This document shows positions 1-6,152 of a DNA stretch of 13,374 nucleotides, piece by piece. The stretch spans positions 1-13,374 of the forward strand of contig JALNXT010000013.1 in NCBI GenBank assembly GCA_023230245.1. Direction: 5' to 3'. Under the pieces are notes generated by a model. It was given only the letters and a program-made list of their open reading frames with translations, was not told the DNA's origin and made no database searches. Positions within the stretch are counted from its first letter, which is position 1. Each line of letters starts with the position of its first letter. The DNA is from Candidatus Cloacimonadota bacterium (GTDB lineage Bacteria; Cloacimonadota; Cloacimonadia; Cloacimonadales; Cloacimonadaceae). Made by a program: the position numbers and the translations under genes.

Positions 1-246
1 ATGCGCGAATTTGAGAAAGTGGAGATCTTCAACATCACCAATGGTAACCGTTTTTCCACCTATATTATATTAGGTGAACGCGGCAGCGGAGATATCAGCA
101 TCAACGGTGCGGCGGCAAGATTAGTGCAAGTGGGCGATAAAGTTATCATCATCAATTATGGGATGATGGACGAAGCTGAGCTATTAGCCCACAAACCGCG
201 TATCGTGGTGTTGAACGACCAAAACAAGGTTGACAAGATTCTATAA
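1..246 (+). CDS. panD: Aspartate 1-decarboxylase (PanD), 3' part only
   Basis: PanD is a pyruvoyl enzyme that decarboxylates L-aspartate to beta-alanine, the precursor joined to pantoate by the next gene. The 81 residues seen match the family from about residue 38 of the usual 115-127. Visible family features are NGNRF, then Thr20-Tyr21 (E. coli Thr57-Tyr58), the GERGSG loop at 25-30 and the INGAAA segment at 34-39 with Asn35 (E. coli Asn72). The N-terminal part with the self-cleaving Gly-Ser pair that makes the pyruvoyl group is missing. The ATG at base 1 is therefore most likely an internal Met, and the gene starts before the window. A truly shortened PanD would be inactive as a self-processing enzyme, but a window or contig edge explains this better. 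The stop codon directly abuts the panC ATG with no gap, so the two are cotranscribed and probably translationally coupled. Confidence 0.93.
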   Translation: MREFEKVEIFNITNGNRFSTYIILGERGSGDISINGAAARLVQVGDKVIIINYGMMDEAELLAHKPRIVVLNDQNKVDKIL

Positions 247-1086
247 ATGCAGCTCATCCAAACTCTGCAGGAAATGCAAGCCCTCAGCCAAAACTGGCAG
301 AAAGATAAAACCATAGGCTTCGTGCCAACCATGGGGTTTCTTCACGAAGGGCATCTGTCTCTGGTAGAGGCATCTACACTCCAATGTGATACCACCATTG
401 TATCGATATTTATCAATCCTTCCCAATTTGGGGCAAATGAAGATTTGAGCAGCTATCCGCGCAATATGGAGCGGGATTTACAGCTATTGTCCAGCTACAA
501 GGTAGATTACGTGTTCATTCCCACCGCAGAGGATATCTATCCCCAGTTTTATCGCACCTGGGTAAACGTGGAAGGAATCAGCGAAGTGCTGTGTGGAGCA
601 AGCCGTCCCGGCCATTTCAGAGGCGTTGCTACAGTAGTGCTAAAGCTGGTAAACTTGGTGAATCCCGATCTGATGTTCATGGGCGAAAAAGACTTTCAAC
701 AAGTGGCAGTGCTAAAAACGATGTTAAGTGACCTGAATCTGCACTGTAAAATTGTCCCCTGTCCCATTATCCGTGAAGCCGATGGCTTGGCGATGAGCAG
801 TCGCAATACCTATTTAAGCGGCGAAACCCGTCAGCAGGCACTCTGCCTATCTAAGGCAATCCACAAGGCAAAGCAGCTTTACTCCCAAGGGATTAGGGAT
901 ATTAAGATTCTATTGCAAGCGGCAAGTAAAATCATCGTTGATAATAATGCTGAAATAGATTACATTCAATTTGTGCATCCCGAAACTTTGCTTCCTGTGG
1001 AGATTGCAGAAACAGATACCAGAATGATCCTGGCTGTTAAGGTAGGCAAAACCCGCTTGATCGACAATGCACAGCTTAGAGCATAG
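247..1086 (+). CDS. panC: Pantothenate synthetase (pantoate--beta-alanine ligase)
   Basis: PanC is a cytoplasmic enzyme that condenses pantoate with beta-alanine, using ATP through a pantoyl-adenylate, to give pantothenate (vitamin B5). At 279 residues it is of normal family length. The nucleotidyl-transferase signature is clear: VPTMGFLHEGH with the HxGH motif at residues 33-36, NPSQF at 57-61 for pantoate binding, a GEKDFQQ segment at about 146-152, and AMSSRN (the KMSKS-like loop) at about 184-189. The ATG follows the panD stop with zero gap and has no Shine-Dalgarno, so reinitiation after PanD is likely. Its product feeds the CoA pathway whose later enzyme, CoaD, is encoded about 5 kb downstream. 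After the TAG stop there is no gene for 477 bases and no T-rich terminator, only hairpins and the palindromic repeat array. Confidence 0.97.
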   Translation: MQLIQTLQEMQALSQNWQKDKTIGFVPTMGFLHEGHLSLVEASTLQCDTTIVSIFINPSQFGANEDLSSYPRNMERDLQLLSSYKVDYVFIPTAEDIYPQFYRTWVNVEGISEVLCGASRPGHFRGVATVVLKLVNLVNPDLMFMGEKDFQQVAVLKTMLSDLNLHCKIVPCPIIREADGLAMSSRNTYLSGETRQQALCLSKAIHKAKQLYSQGIRDIKILLQAASKIIVDNNAEIDYIQFVHPETLLPVEIAETDTRMILAVKVGKTRLIDNAQLRA

Positions 1087-1090
1087 CTGT

Positions 1091-1114
1091 AGCGTAGGAC
1101 GCCGTTCCTGCGTT
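1091..1114 (+). other. Hairpin just after panC
   Basis: Bases 1091-1099 and 1106-1114 can pair over nine positions, two or more of them G-U, around a 6-base loop (CGCCGT). It starts four bases after the panC stop, so it would sit at the 3' end of the pan transcript and may protect it or slow RNA polymerase. No T-run follows, so I do not call an intrinsic terminator. The bases just after it (about 1116-1130) resemble the middle of the 35-bp repeat units further on, so this may also be a decayed member of that repeat family. Confidence 0.4.
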
Positions 1115-1149
1115 TGAATGCACTTCTAAAGATTCTGGATAGATATCGC

Positions 1150-1489
1150 TTAGCAGGATTGGAATCCTGCTCTACATACGGAGTTTAGCAGGATTGGAAT
1201 GCTACTCTACATACGGAGCTTAGCAGGATTGGAATGCTACTCTAAATACTGAGTTTAGCAGGATTGGAATGCTACTCTACATACGGAGCTTAGCAGGATT
1301 GGAATGCTACTCTACATACGGAGCTTAGCAGGATTGGAATGCTGCTCTACATACGGAGCTTAGCAGGATTGGAATGCTGCTCTACATACGGAGCTTAGCA
1401 GGATTGGAATCCTGCTCTACATACGGAGCTTAGCAGGATTGGAATCCTGCTCTACATACGGAGCTTAGCAGCATTGGAATGCTGCTCTG
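1150..1489. repeat. Tandem array of 35-bp palindromic units (9 full plus 1 partial)
   Basis: Units begin at 1150, 1185, 1220, 1255, 1290, 1325, 1360, 1395 and 1430, exactly 35 bases apart, and a tenth starting at 1465 loses similarity after about 1489. Each unit has a left arm AGCAGGATT, a GG centre, a right arm that is AATCCTGCT or a variant, and a linker CTACATACGGAGC(T/C) plus TT. Units 1, 8 and 9 are perfect 9-bp-arm palindromes. Units 6 and 7 have one mismatch (AATGCTGCT). Units 2 to 5 have two mismatches (AATGCTACT). Unit 10 has a changed left arm, AGCAGCATT, matching its right arm AATGCTGCT. The unit length is not a multiple of three and every unit carries TAG in the plus direction, so this is not coding. 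It fills most of the gene-free stretch between panC and tRNA-Leu. Possible roles are mRNA 3' structure, protein binding, or simply a selfish or slippage-driven minisatellite. I cannot choose between them. Confidence 0.97.
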
Positions 1490-1510
1490 CGACACACCCA
1501 CACTTCCAGC

Positions 1511-1538
1511 TTGACAGATGCATAAGCATAGATTTATT
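1511..1538 (+). promoter_or_regulatory. Probable sigma-70 promoter for tRNA-Leu / tig / clpP
   Basis: A perfect TTGACA lies at 1511-1516. After a 16-base spacer there is TTTATT at 1533-1538, a 4/6 match to the -10 consensus. Transcription would start near 1545, about 20 bases before the tRNA. It is placed where a promoter is needed, between the repeat array and the first gene of the next unit. The -10 box is imperfect, and FCB-group bacteria may use other promoter spacings, so this is a reasoned guess. Confidence 0.5.
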
Positions 1539-1563
1539 GGTTCAAATTAGCCTTTTTAAGCAT

Positions 1564-1650
1564 GCGAAAGTGGCGGAATTGGCAGACGCGCTGGACTTAG
1601 GATCCAGTGAGGTTAAACTCGTAGGGGTTCGAGTCCCCTCTTTCGCACCA
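1564..1650 (+). tRNA. tRNA-Leu(UAG), CCA encoded
   Basis: The 87 bases fold as a class II tRNA. The acceptor stem is GCGAAAG (1564-1570) with CTTTCGC (1640-1646), then discriminator A and an encoded CCA. The anticodon stem is CTGGA/TCCAG (1591-1595 and 1603-1607) around the loop CTTAGGA, giving anticodon TAG at 1598-1600, which reads CUA and other CUN leucine codons. A long variable arm (GAG/CTC stem, 1609-1619) is typical of leucine tRNAs. The T-arm is AGGGG/CCCCT around TTCGAGT. It lies 30 bases upstream of the tig GTG, so it may be cut from a tRNA-tig precursor. A leucine tRNA directly before tig-clpP-clpX is, as I recall, a recurring arrangement in other bacteria. Confidence 0.98.
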
Positions 1651-1670
1651 AGATATTTAATTAAACAACA

Positions 1671-1674
1671 GGAG
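1671..1674 (+). promoter_or_regulatory. Shine-Dalgarno that fixes the tig start
   Basis: GGAG lies six bases before the GTG at 1681. The frame stays open upstream through the tRNA to an ATG at 1474, but that extension would translate tRNA and repeat sequence. The trigger-factor family N-terminus begins right at this GTG. Confidence 0.85.
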
Positions 1675-1680
1675 AATAAA

Positions 1681-2973
1681 GTGCAGGTTGAATTCAATCA
1701 AGTAAATGCCGTAACCAAAGAAATTAACATTAGCGTACCCGCCGACAAAGCCACAAAGGCATACGAGAAATATCTCCGCAAAGCCTCTCGCGACATCGCA
1801 GTTCCAGGTTTCCGCAAAGGAAAAGCCCCGCTTGCCATGGTGGAGAGAATGCATACAGATACCCTCAGAGATTACTTTCTGAAAGATTATGTGGATGAAA
1901 TATTCGACGAAGTTGCCGGCGAACACGATATTCATTTCCTGCTTTTCCCCGAAGTGAAAGATATCACTTGGGAAAAAGGCGAGGAGATGATAGTAAAGGT
2001 GGAAGTGGAACACGAACCCACCATCGATTTTAAGCAATTAGAAGGCTTGAGCATTCCTCACAAACCACAGGTGCTGGAAGATGAAGTGCAGAAATACCTG
2101 GAAAGTTTAATACAGGATAACGGACATATTATCGACGTGGAAAATGCTATTGAAGATGACCAGGTGATGGTGGATATCAGCTTCAAACATGGCAGCGACA
2201 GCTTCACCAAAGCCGGTATTTTGTTTGCCGGAACCGGTATGCACACCCGATCTTTGGAAGCCCTAATCGGCTGCAAGACCGGCGACGTTATTGAAGCCAC
2301 AATGCAAGGCAAAACCATTATGCTGGTTACCCAGGATGCCAGCATGCAGCTCGAAAAAGAATTTGAATACCCCTGTAGCCTGATGGTGAACAGCATTTCC
2401 CGCATGGAATATCCAGCCATTGACGACGAATTTGCCAAAGATATGGAGTTTGACTCATTAGAGCAGATGAAGGCGAAAGTAAGCGAAGACATGAGCCTGA
2501 AAAACGAGCATATTAACATAAATATAGATAACTTCAGCGTGATCACCAAGCTCTTTGTGGATAACAACTTCGATCTTCCCCACAAGACCATTGAATACCT
2601 CGCAGAGCAGGAAGCATCTAAAGTAGATAATCCTGAATATCGGAAATTCTATGTATATCAATACAGAATGCAGATAGCTCAGGAAATGGTTAGTATGTAC
2701 ATTATGAATAACCTGCGCAAAGCCATGCCTTTGGAAGTTACCGAAGAGATGACGGCAGAATATATCATCCATGAAGCTATCCTGGATGATAAAAGCGCAG
2801 AAGCCTATAAAGAGGCTAACAAAGCCGATCTCGGCACGGAAGAATTCAAAATGGCAGTGCAGAACTACTTTATCTTAAGGCAGATTGCTGCCAGCAGCGA
2901 GTTTGTGATCGCTGAACCGGAAGCAGAACCAGAGATTCCGGAAGCCGAAACCCTGGAAACGACGGAGGAATAA
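1681..2973 (+). CDS. tig: Trigger factor, ribosome-associated chaperone
   Basis: Trigger factor docks at the ribosomal exit tunnel and shields nascent chains. From the GTG at 1681 the protein has 430 residues, normal for the family. The N-terminal ribosome-binding domain holds the signature GFRKGKAP at residues 43-50, at the same position as in E. coli. A middle segment (about 145-245) lies where the FKBP-type prolyl isomerase domain belongs, but it is divergent and lacks the recognisable IPGFE-type active-site stretch, so isomerase activity is doubtful. The C-terminal helical arms (about 255-405) end in an acidic tail rich in Glu and Pro. The open frame extends upstream to 1474, but that part is tRNA and repeat DNA. 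The neighbours clpP and clpX link nascent-chain folding to ATP-dependent proteolysis, a widespread gene order. The last codons contain the clpP Shine-Dalgarno. Confidence 0.96.
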   Translation: MQVEFNQVNAVTKEINISVPADKATKAYEKYLRKASRDIAVPGFRKGKAPLAMVERMHTDTLRDYFLKDYVDEIFDEVAGEHDIHFLLFPEVKDITWEKGEEMIVKVEVEHEPTIDFKQLEGLSIPHKPQVLEDEVQKYLESLIQDNGHIIDVENAIEDDQVMVDISFKHGSDSFTKAGILFAGTGMHTRSLEALIGCKTGDVIEATMQGKTIMLVTQDASMQLEKEFEYPCSLMVNSISRMEYPAIDDEFAKDMEFDSLEQMKAKVSEDMSLKNEHININIDNFSVITKLFVDNNFDLPHKTIEYLAEQEASKVDNPEYRKFYVYQYRMQIAQEMVSMYIMNNLRKAMPLEVTEEMTAEYIIHEAILDDKSAEAYKEANKADLGTEEFKMAVQNYFILRQIAASSEFVIAEPEAEPEIPEAETLETTEE

Positions 2974-3557
2974 TGAATTTTATCCCCATGGTTATCGAAC
3001 AAGTAGGTCGCGGAGAACGCGCTTACGACATCTATTCACGCTTGCTGAAAGACCGGATTGTGTTTTTGGGCGGAGTGATAGAAGACAACCTTGCCAACAC
3101 AGTTGTTGCGCAGCTTCTGCACCTCGAAGGTGAAGATGCCGAGCGGGATATCTATATGTATATCAACAGCCCCGGCGGAGTGATCTCCTCTGGATTGGCT
3201 ATCTACGACACCATGCAATATATCAAACCCCGGGTAAGCACTATCTGCATCGGTCAGGCGGCAAGTATGGCAGCAGTGCTACTCGCAGCAGGTGCACCGG
3301 GAAAACGGACTGCCCTGCCCAACAGCCGGATTATGATTCACCAGCCTATGGGCGGTGCCCAGGGTCAAGCTGCTGATATCGAAATTCAAGCCAAAGAAAT
3401 ACTGTATTTACGTGAACGCATGAACGATATCCTGCATAAACACACCAATCAGTCTATAGAAAAGATACTCGGCGATACAGATCGTAACTACTTTATGAGT
3501 GCAGAAGAAGCCATGACTTATGGGATTATTGACGAAGTAATCGCCATACGAAAATAG
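2973..3557 (+). CDS. clpP: ATP-dependent Clp protease proteolytic subunit ClpP
   Basis: ClpP is the serine peptidase that forms the double heptameric chamber fed by ClpX, ClpA or ClpC. The 194 residues align without gaps to B. subtilis and mature E. coli ClpP from the IPMVIEQ N-terminus onward. The nucleophile Ser98 (GQAASMAA) and His123 (MIHQPMGG) are present, as are the SPGG oxyanion segment (66-69) and the Asp170/Arg171 oligomerisation pair. The third triad residue is changed: the family segment DTDRD reads DTDRN here, so position 172, Asp in E. coli (171 in mature numbering) and B. subtilis, is Asn (codon AAC at 3486-3488). Asn at this place is known in Listeria ClpP1, which works poorly alone and is activated with a second ClpP. 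The start ATG overlaps the tig stop (TAATG) with a GGAGG ribosome site at 2964-2968. No long propeptide is visible. Confidence 0.97.
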   Translation: MNFIPMVIEQVGRGERAYDIYSRLLKDRIVFLGGVIEDNLANTVVAQLLHLEGEDAERDIYMYINSPGGVISSGLAIYDTMQYIKPRVSTICIGQAASMAAVLLAAGAPGKRTALPNSRIMIHQPMGGAQGQAADIEIQAKEILYLRERMNDILHKHTNQSIEKILGDTDRNYFMSAEEAMTYGIIDEVIAIRK

Positions 3558-3558
3558 C

Positions 3559-3587
3559 TTGACGAAAACAAGCCTAGATAATAATAA
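3559..3587 (+). promoter_or_regulatory. Possible promoter between clpP and clpX
   Basis: TTGACG at 3559-3564 matches the -35 consensus in five of six places, and TAATAA at 3582-3587, 17 bases on, is a weak -10 inside an AT-rich run (GATAATAATAA). This would give clpX and the genes after it their own promoter in addition to read-through from clpP. The -10 match is poor, so confidence is low. Confidence 0.3.
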
Positions 3588-3620
3588 GTGAAGGGCAATG
3601 GCTGAGCAGGCTTTTGCCCT
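3570..3620 (+). promoter_or_regulatory. Interleaved inverted repeats in the clpX leader
   Basis: AGGGCAA (3592-3598) is the exact complement of TTGCCCT (3614-3620), and AAGCCT (3570-3575) is the exact complement of AGGCTT (3608-3613). The two stems interleave, so they are either mutually exclusive or form a pseudoknot. No T-run follows, so it is not a standard terminator. It sits 28 bases before the clpX Shine-Dalgarno. A role in processing or control of clpX is inference only. Confidence 0.4.
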
Positions 3621-3647
3621 GAATTAATCTCCGAGATAAGAGAAGAC

Positions 3648-3653
3648 AGGAGG
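3648..3653 (+). promoter_or_regulatory. Strong Shine-Dalgarno that fixes the clpX TTG start
   Basis: AGGAGG lies five bases before the TTG at 3659. No ATG is available near the family N-terminus, whose first zinc-binding Cys follows eight codons later. This supports the rare TTG start. Confidence 0.85.
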
Positions 3654-3658
3654 ATTTC

Positions 3659-4906
3659 TTGGATAAATATAAGACTTTGAGCTGTTCATTTTGCGGTAGA
3701 GCCGAAAATGAAGTGAAAAACCTCATCAGGGGAATTGCGGGTAACATTTGTGACGAATGTATCGTGATGTGCCATACGATAATTGATACTAATAAAGATG
3801 AAAGCACTCCAGAGGATTTTGATGCTCCCATCCCCAGTAAGATAAAAAACTACCTCGATCAGTATGTAATAGGTCAGGATAAAGCCAAAGAGATAATCTC
3901 TGTGGCAGTTTACAACCACTATAAGCGTATCTATAAGCAGAGTAAAAATGACGAAATAGACCTGGAAAAAAGCAATATCATGATGATTGGGCCTACGGGA
4001 AGCGGAAAAACCTTAATTGGCCAAACCCTCGCACGCTTTTTGCAGGTGCCCTTTGCCATCTCTGATGCCACCACCCTCACCGAAGCAGGATATGTGGGCG
4101 AAGATGTGGAAAACATTCTGGTTAGGCTGCTGCAAAATGCCAATTATGACGTTGCCAAAGCAGAACGCGGGATTGTGTATATAGACGAGATAGATAAAAT
4201 ATCACGTAAATCCGAAACGCCTTCCATTACCCGCGACGTCAGTGGCGAAGGTGTACAGCAGGCTTTGCTGAAAATACTGGAAGGCACAAAAGTAAACGTA
4301 CCCCCCAAAGGCGGACGTAAACACCCTCAACAGGAATTCATCGAGCTCGATACCAAGAACATCCTGTTTATCGCGGGTGGCGCCTTCTTTGGTTTGGAAA
4401 AGATTATCAAAGAGCGCATGGATAAGAAAGCCATCGGTTTCGATGTGGAGCTTGGCAAGAAACAAGAAGATGCGAAGATATTTGACCAAACCACGCCCCA
4501 TGACTTATTGAAGTATGGCTTGATCCCAGAGCTGATCGGAAGAATGCCGGTGATTTGTACCCTGCATGAGCTTACCGAAGAAGCGTTGATAGACATCCTG
4601 GTGAAGCCCAAAAACGCAATCTGTAAACAATATCAGAAGTTCTTTGAAATGGATGGTGTGGATCTCAATTTTGAGGAAGAGGCATTGAAAGAAATTGCCC
4701 GTATTGCCATCACTCACAAAACTGGCGCCCGTGGCTTACGCTCCATCATGGAGAAATTCATGCTGAAGATCATGTACGATATCCCAGACCGTACTGATAT
4801 TGAAGCATGCATCATAACCCCAGGGGTTGTGAACCAAAGCGAAGAACCTGAGTTTGGCATTATCAAGCCCATTAAAACCCAGAACAAAGCCGCAAACGAG
4901 AAGTAA
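3659..4906 (+). CDS. clpX: ATP-dependent Clp protease ATP-binding subunit ClpX
   Basis: ClpX is the hexameric AAA+ unfoldase that recognises tagged substrates and threads them into ClpP. The 415 residues are of normal length and complete. The N-terminal zinc-binding domain has Cys9, Cys12, Cys31 and Cys34. The Walker A motif GPTGSGKT is at 111-118, pore loop 1 GYVG at 144-147, Walker B IVYIDE at 172-177, the IGF loop that docks on ClpP at 259-261, and the sensor-2 motif GARGLRS near 360. The start is TTG behind a strong AGGAGG. It follows clpP by 101 bases that carry inverted repeats and a possible promoter, and precedes pepP by 10 bases. An intact IGF loop suggests it still partners a ClpP, presumably the Asn-type ClpP next door and perhaps another elsewhere. 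Confidence 0.98.
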   Translation: MDKYKTLSCSFCGRAENEVKNLIRGIAGNICDECIVMCHTIIDTNKDESTPEDFDAPIPSKIKNYLDQYVIGQDKAKEIISVAVYNHYKRIYKQSKNDEIDLEKSNIMMIGPTGSGKTLIGQTLARFLQVPFAISDATTLTEAGYVGEDVENILVRLLQNANYDVAKAERGIVYIDEIDKISRKSETPSITRDVSGEGVQQALLKILEGTKVNVPPKGGRKHPQQEFIELDTKNILFIAGGAFFGLEKIIKERMDKKAIGFDVELGKKQEDAKIFDQTTPHDLLKYGLIPELIGRMPVICTLHELTEEALIDILVKPKNAICKQYQKFFEMDGVDLNFEEEALKEIARIAITHKTGARGLRSIMEKFMLKIMYDIPDRTDIEACIITPGVVNQSEEPEFGIIKPIKTQNKAANEK

Positions 4907-4916
4907 GGGAGACAAT

Positions 4917-6152
4917 ATGAATGCTGAAATTACCATCCCACGCCGTGAAATGCTTACCAACGCCTTAGCAGACAAAGAAGCTATCGTCCTCTTTGCTGCC
5001 GGAGAAGCCAATCTGGAGAAATTCATGCAGGATAACAACTTCCTGTATGTAACAGGCCTTCAAATCCCCGAAGCGATTTATTTTGCATATAAAAGCGGCA
5101 TTGTCCCTACCGAATACCTCTTTATCCAGCGAAACGACCCCGCCAAAGAAGTGTGGGACGGACGCAAGATGAGTGCAGAAGAAGCAAAAGAACTAAGCGG
5201 AATAGATAGAATAGCTTACATAGACGAGTTTGCCGCTGTGCTTTCCATGTATTGCCCTGTGATCGGCAAGATTTGGGCGAATATTGGGAGCCAGGTAATA
5301 GATAGACCCTTAAGCACCCAACTATTCAAGCTTTCACCCATTAAGGAACGCTTTCCCAATATAGTAATTGAATCCATCACCAGTCTGATAACTCCCTTAC
5401 GTAAAATAAAGAGCGATTGGGAGCTAATGCAGCTTCAGCGCGCTATCGACATCACCGGTAAGGCGATTATGGACGTGTTGGAAAACGCCGAAAGCTCCAT
5501 GATGGAATACGAACTGGAAGCCATGATGTTCTATCGGATGCAACGCATGGGAGTAAAACAATGGGGCTTCTCCCCCATCGTTGGTAGCGGGATAAATGCT
5601 GCAACATTGCATTACAAATCTAACGAATGCAGAATAGAAAATGGCGAAGTAGTACTAATGGATGTAGGCGCATCATATCTAAATTACAGCGCAGACATCA
5701 CCCGTTGCTTCCCCATCAATGGCAGCTTTTCAGAGCGCCAAAAACAGATATACTCCTTGGTGTTGGATGTGCAGAAAAAGGTGATCGAGATGATTAAACC
5801 CGGCCTCGAAATGGCTGAACTTAACAAAACCGCCAGAGACCTGCTTGCTGCTGCCATGGTGGAGATTGGTTTGATCGAGCATCCTGATGATGTGATGAAG
5901 TATTACATGCACAGCGTTACTCATTTTTTGGGCATGGATACTCATGACGTGGGCGGGCGTAATGCTATCCTTGAGGTGGGCAATGTGATAACCGTGGAGC
6001 CAGGTATATACATTCCTGAAGAAAAGCTTGGTGTCCGTATCGAGGACGATGTCTTGGTAACAGAAAGCGGCTATTGCGTGCTTTCACAAAACATCCCCAA
6101 AGAGGTTTCAGAGCTTGAAGAAATCCGTAAGGCTGCATTGAGCAAGCAATGA
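4917..6152 (+). CDS. pepP: Xaa-Pro aminopeptidase (aminopeptidase P, M24 family)
   Basis: This is a dimetal peptidase predicted to remove N-terminal residues that precede proline in peptides, in the cytoplasm. From the ATG at 4917 it has 411 residues: an N-terminal AMP_N-type domain (about 1-140, with NNFLYVTGL at 40-48) and a C-terminal pita-bread catalytic domain. All five metal ligands of the family are visible: Asp249, Asp260 (LMDVGASYLNYSADITR), His336 (HSVTHFLG), Glu361 (VEPGIYIP) and Glu376 (GVRIEDD). The frame is open 21 codons further upstream, but that would lie inside clpX. The chosen ATG has AGGGAG five bases before it. Its place after clpX fits a role in finishing peptides released by Clp proteolysis, which is inference. 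The stop overlaps the coaD start (ATGA). Prolidase is the main alternative. The N-terminal domain favours aminopeptidase P. Confidence 0.92.
   Translation: MNAEITIPRREMLTNALADKEAIVLFAAGEANLEKFMQDNNFLYVTGLQIPEAIYFAYKSGIVPTEYLFIQRNDPAKEVWDGRKMSAEEAKELSGIDRIAYIDEFAAVLSMYCPVIGKIWANIGSQVIDRPLSTQLFKLSPIKERFPNIVIESITSLITPLRKIKSDWELMQLQRAIDITGKAIMDVLENAESSMMEYELEAMMFYRMQRMGVKQWGFSPIVGSGINAATLHYKSNECRIENGEVVLMDVGASYLNYSADITRCFPINGSFSERQKQIYSLVLDVQKKVIEMIKPGLEMAELNKTARDLLAAAMVEIGLIEHPDDVMKYYMHSVTHFLGMDTHDVGGRNAILEVGNVITVEPGIYIPEEKLGVRIEDDVLVTESGYCVLSQNIPKEVSELEEIRKAALSKQ

Noticed and set aside
1..246. A complete short PanD lacking the processing site
   Set aside because: The visible part aligns to the family from about residue 38, so an edge truncation is the simpler reading.
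1150..1489. CRISPR array
   Set aside because: Both the palindromic part and the linker repeat every 35 bases, so there are no unique spacers, and no cas genes are present.
1474..1680. N-terminal extension of trigger factor
   Set aside because: The extension translates repeat and tRNA sequence; the family start and a ribosome site are at 1681.
3592..3620. Intrinsic terminator after clpP
   Set aside because: A perfect 7-bp stem exists but has a 15-base loop and no following T-run.
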